Assembly: GCA_012934845.2 (NCBI GenBank)
Contig: WNNJ02002717.1
Coordinates: 186,001 to 250,000, forward strand
Reading direction: 5' to 3'
Length of the DNA stretch: 64,000 nucleotides
Origin: Pomphorhynchus laevis
Taxonomy: Eukaryota; Acanthocephala; Palaeacanthocephala; Echinorhynchida; Pomphorhynchidae
Shown here: positions 12,139 through 24,532 of the stretch, piece by piece
Layout: every line of letters begins with the position of its first letter
How positions within the stretch are numbered: the first letter of the stretch is position 1
The notes under the pieces: model-generated
What the model was told of the DNA's origin: nothing
Seen by the model: only the letters and a program-made list of their open reading frames with translations
Database searches by the model: none
Made by a program: the position numbers and the translations under genes

Positions 12139-12325
12139 TTTATCCTTACCATTTTGGCAAGTACTCTACCAATACCCATCGGATTGTATGCTCCGTTGTT
12201 TCTATTGGGTGGTACGTTTGGCCGTTTGTTTGGTGAGTTGCTTGTAATTCTATTCCCTGACGGAGTACGATACGCTAAAACAAACATTAGTAAACCGATA
12301 ATTCCAGCCGGATATGCCCTAGCCG
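12139..12325 (+). CDS. CLCN2: CLC channel exon with GxFxP selectivity motif
   Basis: Reads FILTILASTLPIPIGLYAPL then FLLGGTFGRLFGELLVILFP, then DGVRYAKTNISKPIIPAGYA. 'PIGLYAP' is the CLC GxFxP filter loop at the N-terminus of helix N, with Tyr for Phe. 'GRLFGE' and 'ipaGYALAG' are also canonical. The acceptor (ATTTTAAG, ending 12138) has a weak pyrimidine tract, but phase 0 fits both sides. Donor GTTAGA at 12326; intron of 50 bp. Confidence 0.95.
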
Positions 12326-12375
12326 GTTAGAGACAAAATCAAAATATTAATTAAGATTATCATAATTTTTATTAG

Positions 12376-12473
12376 GAGCTGCAGCGCTGTCCGGTTCGGC
12401 CACACATACGTTAAGTATCGCCGTAATTGCCATAGAGATGACTGGGGAAATTCTGTATCTTTTACCCATTATG
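12376..12473 (+). CDS. CLCN2: CLC channel exon, helices O-P
   Basis: Acceptor TATTAG ends at 12375. Reads [20 protein letters not shown] then [13 protein letters not shown], matching 'GAAAlSGavThTvSiaVIvfEltGqi.hilPvm'. Donor GTATAC at 12474; intron of 54 bp. Confidence 0.95.
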
Positions 12474-12527
12474 GTATACCAATTATATAGTATTGAAGTT
12501 TATAAACGAAATATCTTTTGTATACAG

Positions 12528-12643
12528 ATCTGTGTAACAGCTGCAAATATGGTATCGCGTAAGTTGCATATAAGCGTCTACGATACAATTGTTCGCTTAA
12601 AGAAACTTCCTTATTTACCGGGAATACATCAGTACGGTTATAA
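12528..12643 (+). CDS. CLCN2: CLC channel exon, helices Q-R with pore tyrosine
   Basis: Acceptor TATACAG ends at 12527. Reads [20 protein letters not shown] then [19 protein letters not shown]. The Tyr of 'SVYDT' is the conserved helix R residue that coordinates the central chloride in the family. Donor GTAATT at 12644, phase 2; intron of 62 bp. Confidence 0.95.
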
Positions 12644-12705
12644 GTAATTTCAAATACGCTTTAAATATAGGTTGTTTATTTGACAATGGTTTATATTTTA
12701 TTTAG

Positions 12706-12845
12706 AATAAATCAAATACCCCATAACGTAAAGGAATTTATGAACAGCAAATTTAATGTGCTTCACAATGGATTATCAACGTCTGACATCAATAAGTTGC
12801 TGATAGTCGATAGATCTAAATATTTTCCAATTGTTGAAGATGTTG
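12706..12845 (+). CDS. CLCN2: CLC channel exon, first CBS domain
   Basis: Acceptor TATTTAG ends at 12705. Reads INQIPHNVKEFMNSKFNVLH then NGLSTSDINKLLIVDRSKYF and PIVEDV. This is the start of CBS1 ('v.dfM.rdv..l......ell...k.fPiVds'). The donor chosen is G|GTAATA at 12846, because phase 1 rebuilds the Asp at the next junction; the alternative GTTGGT at 12842 breaks it. Confidence 0.85.
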
Positions 12846-15780
12846 GTAATATGAGTTTTAAATGTGTATTTAATTTAATGACATATTCAGTTTAGGAGTT
12901 TCTTTTATTTATTGTGCAAATGGTAAAGAATTTAATTTCGATTACAATTAATTTATTAACTGTAAAATTATTAAATTGATTTAATTGTGTTAAATCGGTC
13001 AAATATCTAACAAAATTTATACACAGTGTATCTTCTGGTTGGTGTAAATTATTGCAAGAAAATATTAATAGAGATGAGAAAAACTTTAGTAAAAAAATTA
13101 AAATAAAGTCAATTAAAATTGTGTACAAATGAACAATTTTATATTTTTTCCAATTATTTAATTTATATTATTTGGTGAATTAATAAGTTAATAAAAATTT
13201 TTAATTTATATGTTCCGATTATCTCATTTTACTAACAACATGGTTAAAATAGAATTATAAAAAAGGTCTTGAATATTTTTACGACATTCACTAACTAAGA
13301 GCGATTCGTTAGTATTATAGAAATAATACTATATTATTAGTTTTACAATTGCTCTAGTTTTTCTTGCTTATAACGTAATTACTTCTAAATTCTACTTTAA
13401 TATTAAATTAATTCAAACTCAAATCCTTGGAATTTAACCTTCCAGTTAAATATTATATTTATCTACACCGGGAGCAATAACAGTGTTAAAATTTAGAAAT
13501 ATTAGCATATTTTTACGTGATTCCATGTACTAATAATTGAAGTATACAATTAAGACTTTTGTTTTATTATTTTTTGACATCATTTTATTACATTTTATGA
13601 AATTCATCCTAAATTCACAATAAAAATATAGTAAATTGTGTATTATCAATTTATGTAGTATTATTTATAATATGGTTAAATTTATTGATGTAAATAATAT
13701 TTTAAATATATAAATGTATTTTAATTAAATAATTAAAATTGAATTTTAATTATTGATTAAGCGGAAAAAATAAAAAAATAGCTGCTCTTAATAAGTATAT
13801 AGTCAATAATTATATATTCACATCGTGTTGGACATTCAAGCCACATTTAAAACGAAAAATATAAAAAATTATTATAAAAAGAATCAATTCAAACAAATCG
13901 GGTTCAATATTGATTAACGAATCTATGCACAATTATCGTACGATGCTGTTAATTCTCAAACCACTTTATGAATTGTATGTTCAATTTAAAGAACTAATGT
14001 ATTCGAAAACTGAATAAGTCAAATGAAATCTTATATAAAATTATAAAATTATTTATAATTATTTATAATTATTTTATAATTTTATTTAGCATTATGTTTC
14101 ATTTGTCAATAATTTAATATTATTAAATATTAACGTAGACTCAATTACCTGATCTGATCATTCATCGACTAAATGTATGATATCTACATATATATCATTA
14201 TCAAAAATGATAGAGTTTTGATTATGCAAATCAAGTTGTTAAAATGTATGAATACATACATTTCATTCTAATTGCAGATTCGATGGTTCTGATTGGATTA
14301 ATTAACAGATATCAGGTATTACAGATATTGAAGAAGTCTCCAGGGTTTTGTGCATGTGCCAACGATAACCTTTTACTAAAGCCATTTTATGTTCCAATGG
14401 ACAAACGAAAGACTCAAAACGAAAGAAAATCTTCAAAAATACAAGATCGACAAAGTATCTGTTCTAGATTTACAATTACGGAGGTATTAGCTTTCTAAAG
14501 TCTATACTTGAGCATATATTGAAATATGCTATTTTTAGAGAATTGTTTACTAAAATTCATTAAAATTGAATCGCATATTAAAATTAATTGCATATTGAAG
14601 TTGTTAATCAAGTTGTTAAATGAATTTCAAATGCATTTTTATAAATGTATTTTTAAAATAAATAAATTTGTTTCTTGATAAACTTGTTGGTAGAGAAAAT
14701 TAAAATTGTAATGGAAATATTTGTAAGAGTGAATTATAAGAGCGTTAATAATTGTATCCTGATTAATTATGCCGTCAATATCAAATAAATTCCAGTTAGT
14801 ATTATATCCATTAATATTTTAAAAAGTACAACTTTTTAGCCGCCATTATAGCGTAATAGCTTTTATTTATTAAATTCAAAAATTTAGTTTGTCTGCATTT
14901 ATATAAAATGTATATAAACCAATTAAATACATTATATGATTATTGATTCATAAACGAATTCAGATATCAAAAATGTTAAAAACTTTGATAAATAATCATT
15001 TTTAATACAAAAGATATCAAAAATGTTAAAAACTTTGCTAAAAAATCATTTTCAATACAAAAGATATCAAAAACATTAAAATCTTTGCTAAAACTTTGTT
15101 AATCCCATTCAAAATCAGAAATTTAACAACTTCCGTGTTCAATAACTAGCTTCCATATAAAATAAAGATTACTAAAATCTTGTATGCTTCATAACCATTT
15201 TTCCAGGAACATTGGTATCGCTATTTATTAAAAAATTATGCAAAAGGACACGTGTATTCTTTTTCACATTTTGTGAAAAAGAACATAAAATAAAATATTT
15301 AAAAAATATTTGAACTACGTGAAAAAATATATGAAAACGCATTTTGATTATTTTTATATAAATCTGTAATAATAGTATTTATTAATTATTAAATCACATT
15401 AATTATTATGCAATTGCTTTTCACTTAACGTCAAATCAATTAACAATGCATTTGTTAAATTCATACAAATTTACTACCATAAAGTAGTTTCATATAAATT
15501 ATCATCGGGAAATATTTCATTTAGTTCCATATTCGGTAAATTAAGCTTGTCCATATTCAATTAACTGTTAACTTGACAAATTAAATAATTAAAAATAATT
15601 AACGAGTTATATGTTATATGTTATCGCACGATATCACTAAATTACAAATTGCTTATGTTTCCCAAAACCATTAATGTAAATTCAATGAGTAAATTCGGAT
15701 AATAAAATAGAACGCTATAAATTATAACATTTATTTTCATTAAATTATATAATGATTTTATTTAATACTAAGCATTTTAG
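12846..15780 (+). other. CLC introns 11 and 12 (exon 14278-14483 between)
   Basis: AT-rich sequence with no coding signal. A copy of the family end motif (AACGTAGACTCAATTACCTG) lies near 14130. At 14950-15090 a short direct repeat, 'AAAGATATCAAAAA.GTTAAA', occurs three times. Confidence 0.55.
14278..14483 (+). CDS. CLCN2: CLC channel exon, CBS1 end and linker
   Basis: Acceptor ATTGCAG ends at 14277. Reads DSMVLIGLINRYQVLQILKK, the last strand-helix of CBS1, then a Lys/Ser/Arg-rich linker (PMDKRKTQNERKSSKIQDRQ) typical of the variable inter-CBS segment. Donor GAG|GTATTA at 14484, phase 0. Confidence 0.82.
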
Positions 15781-15870
15781 GTAATTGAATCAAACTTTCA
15801 ATATCAAGAAACGCTAAAGGGTTTGGACGGAGTACCAATTACTTTAAACGAATGCTCCAATCTTCTAGAA
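15781..15870 (+). CDS. CLCN2: CLC channel exon, start of second CBS domain
   Basis: Acceptor CATTTTAG ends at 15780. Reads VIESNFQYQETLKGLDGVPI then TLNECSNLLE, equivalent to the 'i.l.p.PfqL.e.t.L' entry of CBS2. Conservation is modest; the call rests on phase (0/0), order and splice sites. Donor GTAAAT at 15871. Confidence 0.68.
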
Positions 15871-18800
15871 GTAAATTGCTTTTTCATCAATTACTTTTAT
15901 ATATTCCTAAATATTTGTTTTTCCAATTTACTTGTAAAAAATATTCGTTTAAAAATAATCTTTAAAAATAGATTAAGGATTATAATCGACTGTTATATAA
16001 GATTTGTTAAATATAATTTAATTAAAATCTTAATAGAAATGTAATATTTTTAATTTCATTGTCTTAGATATTACATAATGACTGTTGAACGTGTTGAGAA
16101 GATCTTCAACAGTTGAATTTTTGTTTCAAATCTCAATTTTAGTTATAAATATTAAAGAATATAAAGTATATTCATATGTGCATGAATATATTATCACGCC
16201 ATTGTAGATGGAAATTGAAATAGAAAACAAATTACAAAATACAATATTATTTATAATAGATAATATAATACGATAGCTATTAATAGTAGCTGCTTATTAA
16301 ATAGCTAACGATGTAAATATTCTGTATTCTATGCCAATGGAATGTAGCGATAACTACAAAGAAACTTTTCGTTGCATTTTGATACCAAATTTGTTTTTTC
16401 TAAGATTTAATAAGATTTTCTAAACATTTAACGTCAGTAATTTTTAAAAATTACTGCTAAATTTTACTTAGAAAGTCAGTTGTTTGTAGATATTCAAAGT
16501 CGAGTAAATTCATTTATTGATGCATTTACTGATAAATAATACATACTGAAAACGATAAAATATCTTTCACATACCGAGATGTTATCGAATTTTAATTAGT
16601 CAATTAACTAATTGACTAATTAATTGACTAATTAACTAATAGACTATCGAACGTTAGATAGTCCCTTACTATAAATTTCAATTTAAATTTCTAAGTTTAT
16701 ACAAATATAAATTGTATATCTAATATAATTATTTATTATTTATCCATATTTTTAATTTATAGACTCAGTTATATGATCTGATTATATAAAAATATGCTTT
16801 CAATTTTCATACTTTCAATTTTTATACTTTCAATTCTCGATGTTTCGTATGAGGAGTTACAAAACAACGCGATTTAGTACATCGCCGATCTTTAAAAAAA
16901 CATGACTGGACTTTTTTTATAACGTCGTATCCTGCTTATATCTCAATATCAATACTATTTATCAATATAGATTGATATTTAGCTTATACAAATATGTTGA
17001 GTTTATATTTTTCAAATTTTGATTATATATTCTATTTGGCCGCTACGCACCATGATGATCCATTAAATCGGATCTAGATATAATTTACGCTTTATCTAAC
17101 AAATAATAAGAATTATTATATCAATACTACCTGTCGATATTTGGATTTGGACTCACAATTTGCTATAATGTATGGGTATAACATCCGGCTATAATTTAGG
17201 CATCATATTACTCCAGCTGGCATAGACTATAATTAATTCTCATCAATTTTACTCATTAAACATTGATTTATTGTTGAAACAAGAAACAATTTGTAAAACT
17301 TATAATCGATGCTGCATAAAATTTTAATAGGAGTCGGAAATTTTACCCATAATTTATCAATACTTATAATTATAAATGTATAAAAAGATATTCAAAGCTG
17401 ATGCTTACACCATCTAAAGCACATGATAATGAACGCAGGCAGCAGCCTTCGAAAATGTGTAAAATATATTTTGTTTTAACTCTCTCCAAGCGATTAGTGA
17501 GTTATATTAGAAAAAAAGTGTCAAAATTGATAAGTTGCTCAAAACTTAATAATAACTCAATGGCTATAAATATTTCATCAGTTTAAATATTATAGAGATT
17601 TTATTTTTGAGTCAGTGCTTTCTATAAGTGTTGCTAAAAGGTCAGTTCTTAAACGTCAATTATCAGAATTGTATCGAACAATCCTTTATGCAATTCTAAT
17701 AAAAATTTTATATTTTAATCATATAAACATAGATAATTATAATATTATGGTTAAAAATAATAATTTTAATTTTTTTTAAATAATATTTTTTTTTAAATAA
17801 TAATTTTAAATAATTTAAATAATAAAATAATTAATATAAATAATCTTAAATAATTTCAATATTATTGAAATTTGTTTGCAAATTGTTGAATATAATGCGC
17901 TGGAAGGAAAAATAAAAATGCCCTAAAAATAATAAGACCATGCATTTAGTAAAACGTTGATTAATATAAATGCTTTGCTACGGAAATAATTGCTGATATA
18001 TTATACAGTTTATTCAATGGAGTAAATATTTATCATCGATAATTTGGACTTAAATTAAATATAACTTAAATTAATCAAGATTTGCTTTTATGTCAAAATG
18101 AACTTTCTTGAGGTTGATAGACATTACAGTCACGAGAAATTTATTGTAAAGTAAAAATAAAATGGCACAACAAGTATCTATGCACGGAAGAATTTTATGT
18201 TATTTCGGTTATGATAGGTTTATAGTTTATAATTAGATTTGTTGCTAGCCATTAGATCTGGCTAATTGGAAATATATATATAGATTCCTTGATCAATCTT
18301 CTTGATAGATCATTCTCGTAACAAAGAGTTTGAACATCATTAAAGTTAATGTTGTGATTTTTATTACGTACATGATTAAATATTGCAAAGTTCACAAGAG
18401 TACGTTGTTTAATTTTCTTGATCGACTCCTGTGATGTTGTCCCACATATGAGCAACTGCAATAGAATAACGCTAAACAGTAAACTTGTCAACAAGGATTA
18501 CGTTTTAAGTTTAAGTTTAAATAATCCGAATAGATTACAAGGTTTTTTGCTGTAAATAGCCACGTTCTTAAGGCCAATTTGTTAAAAACTGTAAAGTTAT
18601 TTCAAGTTGTATCATTTACTAAAGATACACGAACGAAGATCGATTGTGACGAAGTACACTCTTGCTCATGGACAGCACACCAACAAACGATTGGCGTTTG
18701 GCTCTTTTCATAGCCCAATCAGAATATAGTTTATGAGCTAACACTTTCAATGTTTTACGTTATTCTAAAATCGTCGATTTTATGATGAACAAATTAAGGC

Positions 18801-19344
18801 AAGCCGGATCAATAAAACCTTAGCTATGGCAATTTTGTATCTATCAGATACATTGAGCTGCCACCTTGATTGGTACCAATGTATTCCCGGCTTGCGATAC
18901 AATGTGGTTTCAATGTCGTTAGGGTACTTTGTTACCTGAACATTTAAAAGTAATATTGATTGTGAGTAGTCTTTGAGAGTGAGGTACTTTTTGATGGAAG
19001 AGCTTTTAGAGTTGAGTAGTGAAAAAATGTCGAATGATAATGTGTCAACATTCAAGGTCATAAAGACATTATCGAAATATGTTGTTGGCCAGTATTGGAC
19101 ACCGGCGAGCATTTTTTTTACAATAAATTTTCAGTGTCCATAATGTTTATCAACCTCAAAATAATAAATTAAATTATTCAAATGAATATTTAAACGACTT
19201 AAAATTATCGAATATAATTTTTATTTATATTAAACGCTAATTGATCAGACAATTATATTACAGCTTTTTCAAGTAGTTTGTTATTTAAAAGATATATACA
19301 ATATGATATATTATAATATATTATATATTTTTTGGCTTATTAAG
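15871..19344 (+). other. CLC intron 13 with antisense PLE remnant
   Basis: About 3.5 kb, AT-rich. It holds simple palindromic tracts near 16083-16115 and 16590-16660, another copy of the ACTCAGTTATATGATCTGAT end motif near 16765, and a Penelope-like remnant on the minus strand at 18250-19125. No further exon was recognised. Confidence 0.6.
18250..19125 (-). mobile_element. Penelope-like element remnant (RT thumb and C-terminal region)
   Basis: Minus strand 19112-18780 reads 'TYFDNVFMTLNVDTLSFDIF' followed by 'TLYRKPGIHWYQSRWQLN', the region after the catalytic DD box of a PLE reverse transcriptase ('YVDDvf... TtvYRKPT'). The 18494-18252 frame reads 'NHVRNKNHNINFNDVQTL', which resembles the segment around the GIY-YIG nuclease. 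Broken copy, antisense in CLC intron 13, and a different lineage from the pair at 20310 and 42720. Confidence 0.65.
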
Positions 19345-19431
19345 GCGCACGTAATTTTTCAACTCTTACATCTGGAAGCAGTTGCTGTTACTGAACACGG
19401 TAGGATAATTGGAATTATTACCAACAAAGAG
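19345..19431 (+). CDS. CLCN2: CLC channel exon, second CBS domain end
   Basis: Acceptor TATTAAG ends at 19344. Reads AHVIFQLLHLEAVAVTEHGR then IIGIITNKE, the CBS2 core 'h.lF.lLgl..ayVt..GrliGvvt.kE'. Donor GAG|GTAAGA at 19432. At least one further exon is expected but was not recognised. Confidence 0.88.
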
Positions 19432-20309
19432 GTAAGATATGATAATCTTTAATGATCAATATGTAATCCTTGTAATTGTCACAGCAAATATTTGCCAAAT
19501 ATTTGTAAATATTAGGCAAATATTTATAATATTTGTAAATATTTGATATCAGCAAATATTTGTAATGAGATTAGCAAGGGATTAACGAAGAATTCTCCTT
19601 AAACCACTAAATGTTACTGTAAATGAATATAAATGGTTGTATTCTTAAATCGTATCAATTAGGACACCAGATAACATTTTAAATTTTATGTAATTTCGAA
19701 TTAAGAGTCTATTTTATCAAATTTTAAGTTTACAATGTACGTTTAGCATGAAAGTTAACGAATAAGATATCGTAGTTTTGTGTAGCATTAAAATAATTTC
19801 AAAAATACTTATAAAAATAGTTATTTCATAGAATTACATTCGTTTGTAAAAAAACTAAAATAGTTATTTTTGATAACAAATAAATAACTATATTTAAATA
19901 AATAACTAATATTTTTGTTATAATAACTAACTAACAAATAACAAAAATTTATTAAAACAAAACAGATTTCAAAAGATATTAAAAACATAATGTATTTGTT
20001 TTTAATTTATTATTCCAATAAATTTCAGTATTTATTTGCCAAATTTGAATACGTAAATATTTGAAGGATATTCAAATATTTAAATATTTAAAAGATATTA
20101 ATATTTTTAATCTTTTATACTAAAATATTAAAAATATTTATTATAAAGAATTTTCATTAAAAAAGGAATAAAGCCTGTACAATTGAACATTTCAATGAAA
20201 TGTTTTATTTTTCTTATTATAGACAGACTAACGAATAACAAAACAGATTTTACTAGATGGTAAAAAGCTATCTATTACTTAATATATCATAGTAATAAAT
20301 TTCTAATAA

Positions 20310-20760
20310 TTAACTTAGGCTAATTGAGTCTACGTATTTAATATAATTATAAAATTCAAAAAAATAAATGAATAAAAATAATTAAATAAATATCATAATA
20401 ATGCTAAATCATTAAATCAAAATTTAATATTAGATAATAAATAATTAGAAAAAATTGTTATAAGATTAAATATAGATTAATATCAAATTAAAATAAAAAA
20501 TTGAAACTTAAAATAAAAGTCAATTTTTATGAATTGACTCATGAATAGCATATGATTTATCAGCATAAGGATTAGAGGTCAACAGGAGGAATTGCTATGC
20601 TATCAGGTGTGAACTCCTGTGCCTCTACCAAACATAGCATCAGTGTCAAATCCATGCGAATGACGCATTTCCTCTATTGAATTATTAGAATATATTAGAA
20701 TATATATTAGAATATCCTATTCTAATACAAAGTATATTATTTATTATCCATCCAAAAAAA
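20310..20760 (+). repeat. PLE-associated terminal repeat, copy a
   Basis: Runs from 'GAGTCTACGTATTTAATATA' (about 20327) through 'ATAAGGATTAGAGGTCAACA' to 'ATTCTAATACAAAG'. The same order of blocks recurs at 42720-43085 (plus) and at 55975-56365 and about 55590-55800 (minus). It lies 3' of the RT of copies 1 and 2. Confidence 0.65.
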
Positions 20761-22910
20761 TTCCGCTTAAGATTTGAAATTTATTTTTTATATTATTGTG
20801 TTGATTTATATATTTTACTATTTTCTGCTTGATGGTATTTTTATATAACTCTAGTTTAAAATATGCATCTATTTAATTATTTAAATGATTTTGAAGAAAA
20901 CCAATATCGTTACAAATTATTGAAATTCTTAAAGTTTCATTTAATGTATTCTATTTTATATTATATGGTATGTTCATGCAAAAATATGTTTCTTGTAAAT
21001 TTAAATATGTCATCTTTACGATATAAATTAATAGTAGTTTTAATTAATGTTAATTTAATGTTTATATCTAGATATACATCTAGATATGTTCACATCTAGA
21101 TACATCTTATTTATCATTAATATTGGTTTTGTTAAGAATGAGGCTACTTGGATAAATATGCATGAATGCTCATGCAAAAATATGTTTCCTGTAAATTTAA
21201 AAATGTCATCTTTACGATATAAATTAAAAGTAGTTTTAGTTAATGTTAATTTAATGTTCATATACTGATATTCATATCTAGATATTTACCTTTTATTAAG
21301 TATAAGGCTACCTAGATAAATTTGTTAACTTATTGGATAAAAATTGTTAGAGTAATCAATTTATTGAAATAAATTAATTTAAAACATTCCATATCTTTAT
21401 ATGAAATTATATTAAATTTAATAAAATTTATATCTTTATATAGGTCTTAATAAAAATAAGACTACCTAAATAAAATTGTTTGCTTATTGAATAAAAATTA
21501 TTAAACTAAAATACATATATCATCGATGTATCGAAACATATATTTCATATCTTTATATAATTTAGATTTATTTTTAAACAGTTATGAATAAATTCATATT
21601 CTATAAAGCTTAAAAATAAGTCAGCTATAATTGGGCTATTATTACCTCCCATTGGAACACCGTTTACTTGTCTAAATATAGATGTCCCTACTTTTAAATA
21701 ATTTTGATTTATCAAAATTTTATCCATATATTTATATTTATTTAATTGTTTAATTTTTGTTAGATAGACGTTATAATTATTATAATATATATGTGTATAT
21801 CTTTTTCCGTATATAAGATTAATTAATTTGTCTAATGCATCTTTAATATCTGCTAAATCTAGATTTGTATAAAGAGTACTAAAATCGTATGTATTTATAT
21901 TTTGAAAATTTATTCCTTTTGTCTGTTCTAAAAATTCTTTTGTAGAATTAATACTGAAATAGTGTTTTATACCAGTATTAATTTCGATTACCCTACAATA
22001 TTTTTTAAAGTGTACTTTAATTACTTTAAGTATTTTATTAATATAAACAGAAACTTGTTTTAATGTACATTTAAAGACACTCCATATGAACCTTGGTTTT
22101 ATCGGATTTTGATGTAATTTTGAATTCTAATATAATGTAGGTATATTTTTATTATCTGATTTAATCTTTATACATTTTTATCTATTAGAAAGCAGTTGTA
22201 ATAATTGTTTCTAAACTCATATCACTACGTTCATATATTGTGTTTACATTATAAGTATTTATATATTATAAATACTGATAACTTATTGTGTATTTACATA
22301 ATAAGTTAGGAAATTCTAATAATAAGTTTGGTAAGCTTTAATAATAAGATATTATTTACAATAAATGATGTCAAAGTTTGATTACGAAAGTTTAGATTTA
22401 CATCAATTAAACTTTTAAGTTTATGATTAATTTATAAATACTAATTATGATTTAATTTAATTATGATTTATTTATATTCTAATTACATGTAATTATTTTA
22501 ATTAAAGCTCAAATTTTTTGACATTTGCACGAATGTCCGTTGTTGTATTCTTGAGTAAAACAATTAAATATACTAAATAATTAATCTAAGTTTACATATA
22601 AAATATTCAACTATTTATGACACACAAAATATAGAAATTAACGTGTTGTAATCACATAATATGAAAATTAAATTTAAGTTTACAGATATAAAATACACTG
22701 AAAATACGAAATATATCAAATACATAATATTCAAATCATAATATATTTATTATATAATAATCTGAGCCATTTTATTAGCCCACTGCAGTCTATCAACGAT
22801 TGTGCAGAATAAATAAGAAAAATATAAATACAAATCGAATACATCAATATAACAGTATAATTAAGTTTAAATAACCGTTGATCTACTTCCATCAGACTAA
22901 GAGTGATGGT
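20310..22910 (-). mobile_element. Penelope-like element, copy 1
   Basis: About 2.55 kb, colinear with copy 2 (42720-45297). Minus strand 21727-21545 reads MDKILINQNYLKVGTSIFRQ then VNGVPMGGNNSPIIADLFLS, i.e. RT motif 4 of PLEs ('vnGvpMGg.lSPi.AdlfL'). The low-coordinate end carries the non-coding terminal repeat family (20310-20760). 20972-21068 and 21164-21266 are an internal ~100-bp duplication. The reading frame is broken in several places. The high-coordinate end continues past the point where copy 2 stops. Confidence 0.8.
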
Positions 22911-23578
22911 ATTTCGCAGACAAATATATAGGAACAAAATCGATTACAAAAGTTGCAGCGACACAGTTGAGTGCGTTAATGACAAGGAGGCTTGATTCTA
23001 CATACATGATCATGATTCCCATTAAAGCTCGAAGAATGTGAATGCGATGATATATGTCGGCATTCCTCTGCTGTGATTGTAACTTAGCTAAAGTTAAAGT
23101 TAACTCCGGATTTATATTATATATTTTTTCAACTTCAAAGGATTAACTTGATAGTGAAAAGCGTTAGTAACTTTAACGTTTTCTCAATGAATTCGCAATA
23201 AAGTCTTTTGTCCGTAAGATATCCGACTACGCTTAAGAGAGGCCCCAGAAATGTGTTTTATAAGCACATTAAGATAATATATATATTTGGATACCTTTAT
23301 ATTGTAGTGTCCCGAGTTTTTAATTTATAATCAAAATTTAATAGAAGTGTCTAATTGTACACGGTGAATAAGCGAAAAAAAATAAGATCGTTTCCCTAGC
23401 AAATTTTATTTGAAATGAAATGCCGTTTCGAAGGCCAGCTACTTGAGCTACAAGATTTAATATAATTTTATTGTTATTATTCATTTCATTATTATTATCA
23501 AATAATAATGACAAATAATAATAACATACTACATCATTTACTACTAACCTTAACATTTTCTTTCGAAAGACGACTTAA

Positions 23579-23920
23579 TTGGATTCTGAATTTTATCTTA
23601 CTCCGGCATTCTTACAGACTAAATGGAGAGAACCCTGTGCAAGGAAAAGACCGCTGATCTGGAGAGCATCTGTCCATGGATATCACGATAAATTCTGCGC
23701 TATTAGAATTCCAGTACATGCACGGTGCTCTTTGTGCATTTGTGTTCTTTGCAAAAATGAATGCGCATCTAACCTGCATATCTTCACTTGCCCAATTTTG
23801 AAAATCTGTCGCTATCCGATATTGACAGTAGGAGAAGATTTTGAAATACAACTTATAAAATTGATAAACTTTTGGTTTATTTATTTTGTTTACCCAGTAC
23901 CGAAAGGTAAAGAGGTATAA
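23579..23920 (+). CDS. Possible exon with TLDc-like similarity (uncertain)
   Basis: Open for 113 codons and less AT-rich than its surroundings. 'RKRPLIWRASVHGYHDKFC' resembles the 'w.lLYRASrdGFsa..FH.kC' core of TLDc domains, by eye only. A later run, 'CSLCICVLCKNECASNLHIF', is Cys-rich. The complementary strand is open over nearly the same span, which weakens the call. It could also be a degenerate mobile-element fragment. Confidence 0.25.
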   Translation: MDSEFYLTPAFLQTKWREPCARKRPLIWRASVHGYHDKFCAIRIPVHARCSLCICVLCKNECASNLHIFTCPILKICRYPILTVGEDFEIQLIKLINFWFIYFVYPVPKGKEV

Positions 23921-24030
23921 TAAATTTTCTCTCATTATTATCAAATATTATTATTTAATATAATTTATTAAAATATATATTTTAATAAATATATATATTA
24001 AATAATATTTATTATTATAATATATATAAT

Positions 24031-24147
24031 GGTTGTATTTGAAATAGACAAGGAGTTAGTATACTTACTTTTATTGTAACGTTTCAATCCTTGTTTAAGG
24101 GATCTTTTTCAAACAAAAAATTATGGTTGTCTATTTCAAATACAACC
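24031..24147. repeat. Inverted pair with PLE-type terminal motif
   Basis: 20-bp arms GGTTGTATTTGAAATAGACA (24031-24050) and its exact inverse (24128-24147). Between them, the minus strand reads 'AAGATCCCTTAAACAAGG' then 'ATTGAAACGTTAC', which resembles the hammerhead-like hairpins known from PLE ends, with a degenerate first box. Confidence 0.55.
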
Positions 24148-24203
24148 ATAATATATATTGGAATTTTCTATGGATCTAGACCAACTGCTTCTACCTAACA
24201 TCC

Positions 24204-24532
<329 letters not shown>

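Larger units (their letters stand above)
1..19431 (+). other. CLCN2: CLC-type chloride channel gene, 14 exons (5' and 3' incomplete)
   Basis: Gene span for the exons listed separately. Conceptual splicing gives a membrane protein with the CLC landmarks in order: the end of the GKEGP/FVH segment, the helix F motif ACAVGVAATFNAPIGG, '[12 protein letters not shown]', 'LPIPIGLYAPLFLLGG' (the GxFxP filter motif, here with Tyr), '[16 protein letters not shown]' (helix R with the pore Tyr), then CBS domains. The '[14 protein letters not shown]' block is typical of the plasma-membrane ClC-1/2/K group rather than the endosomal exchangers, so a voltage- or swelling-gated Cl- channel is inferred. All junctions use GT-AG with matching phase. 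Introns are either 50-62 bp (six of thirteen) or 1.2-5.1 kb. The gating Glu of GKEGP lies before base 1. No terminal exon was recognised after 19431. Confidence 0.9.
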
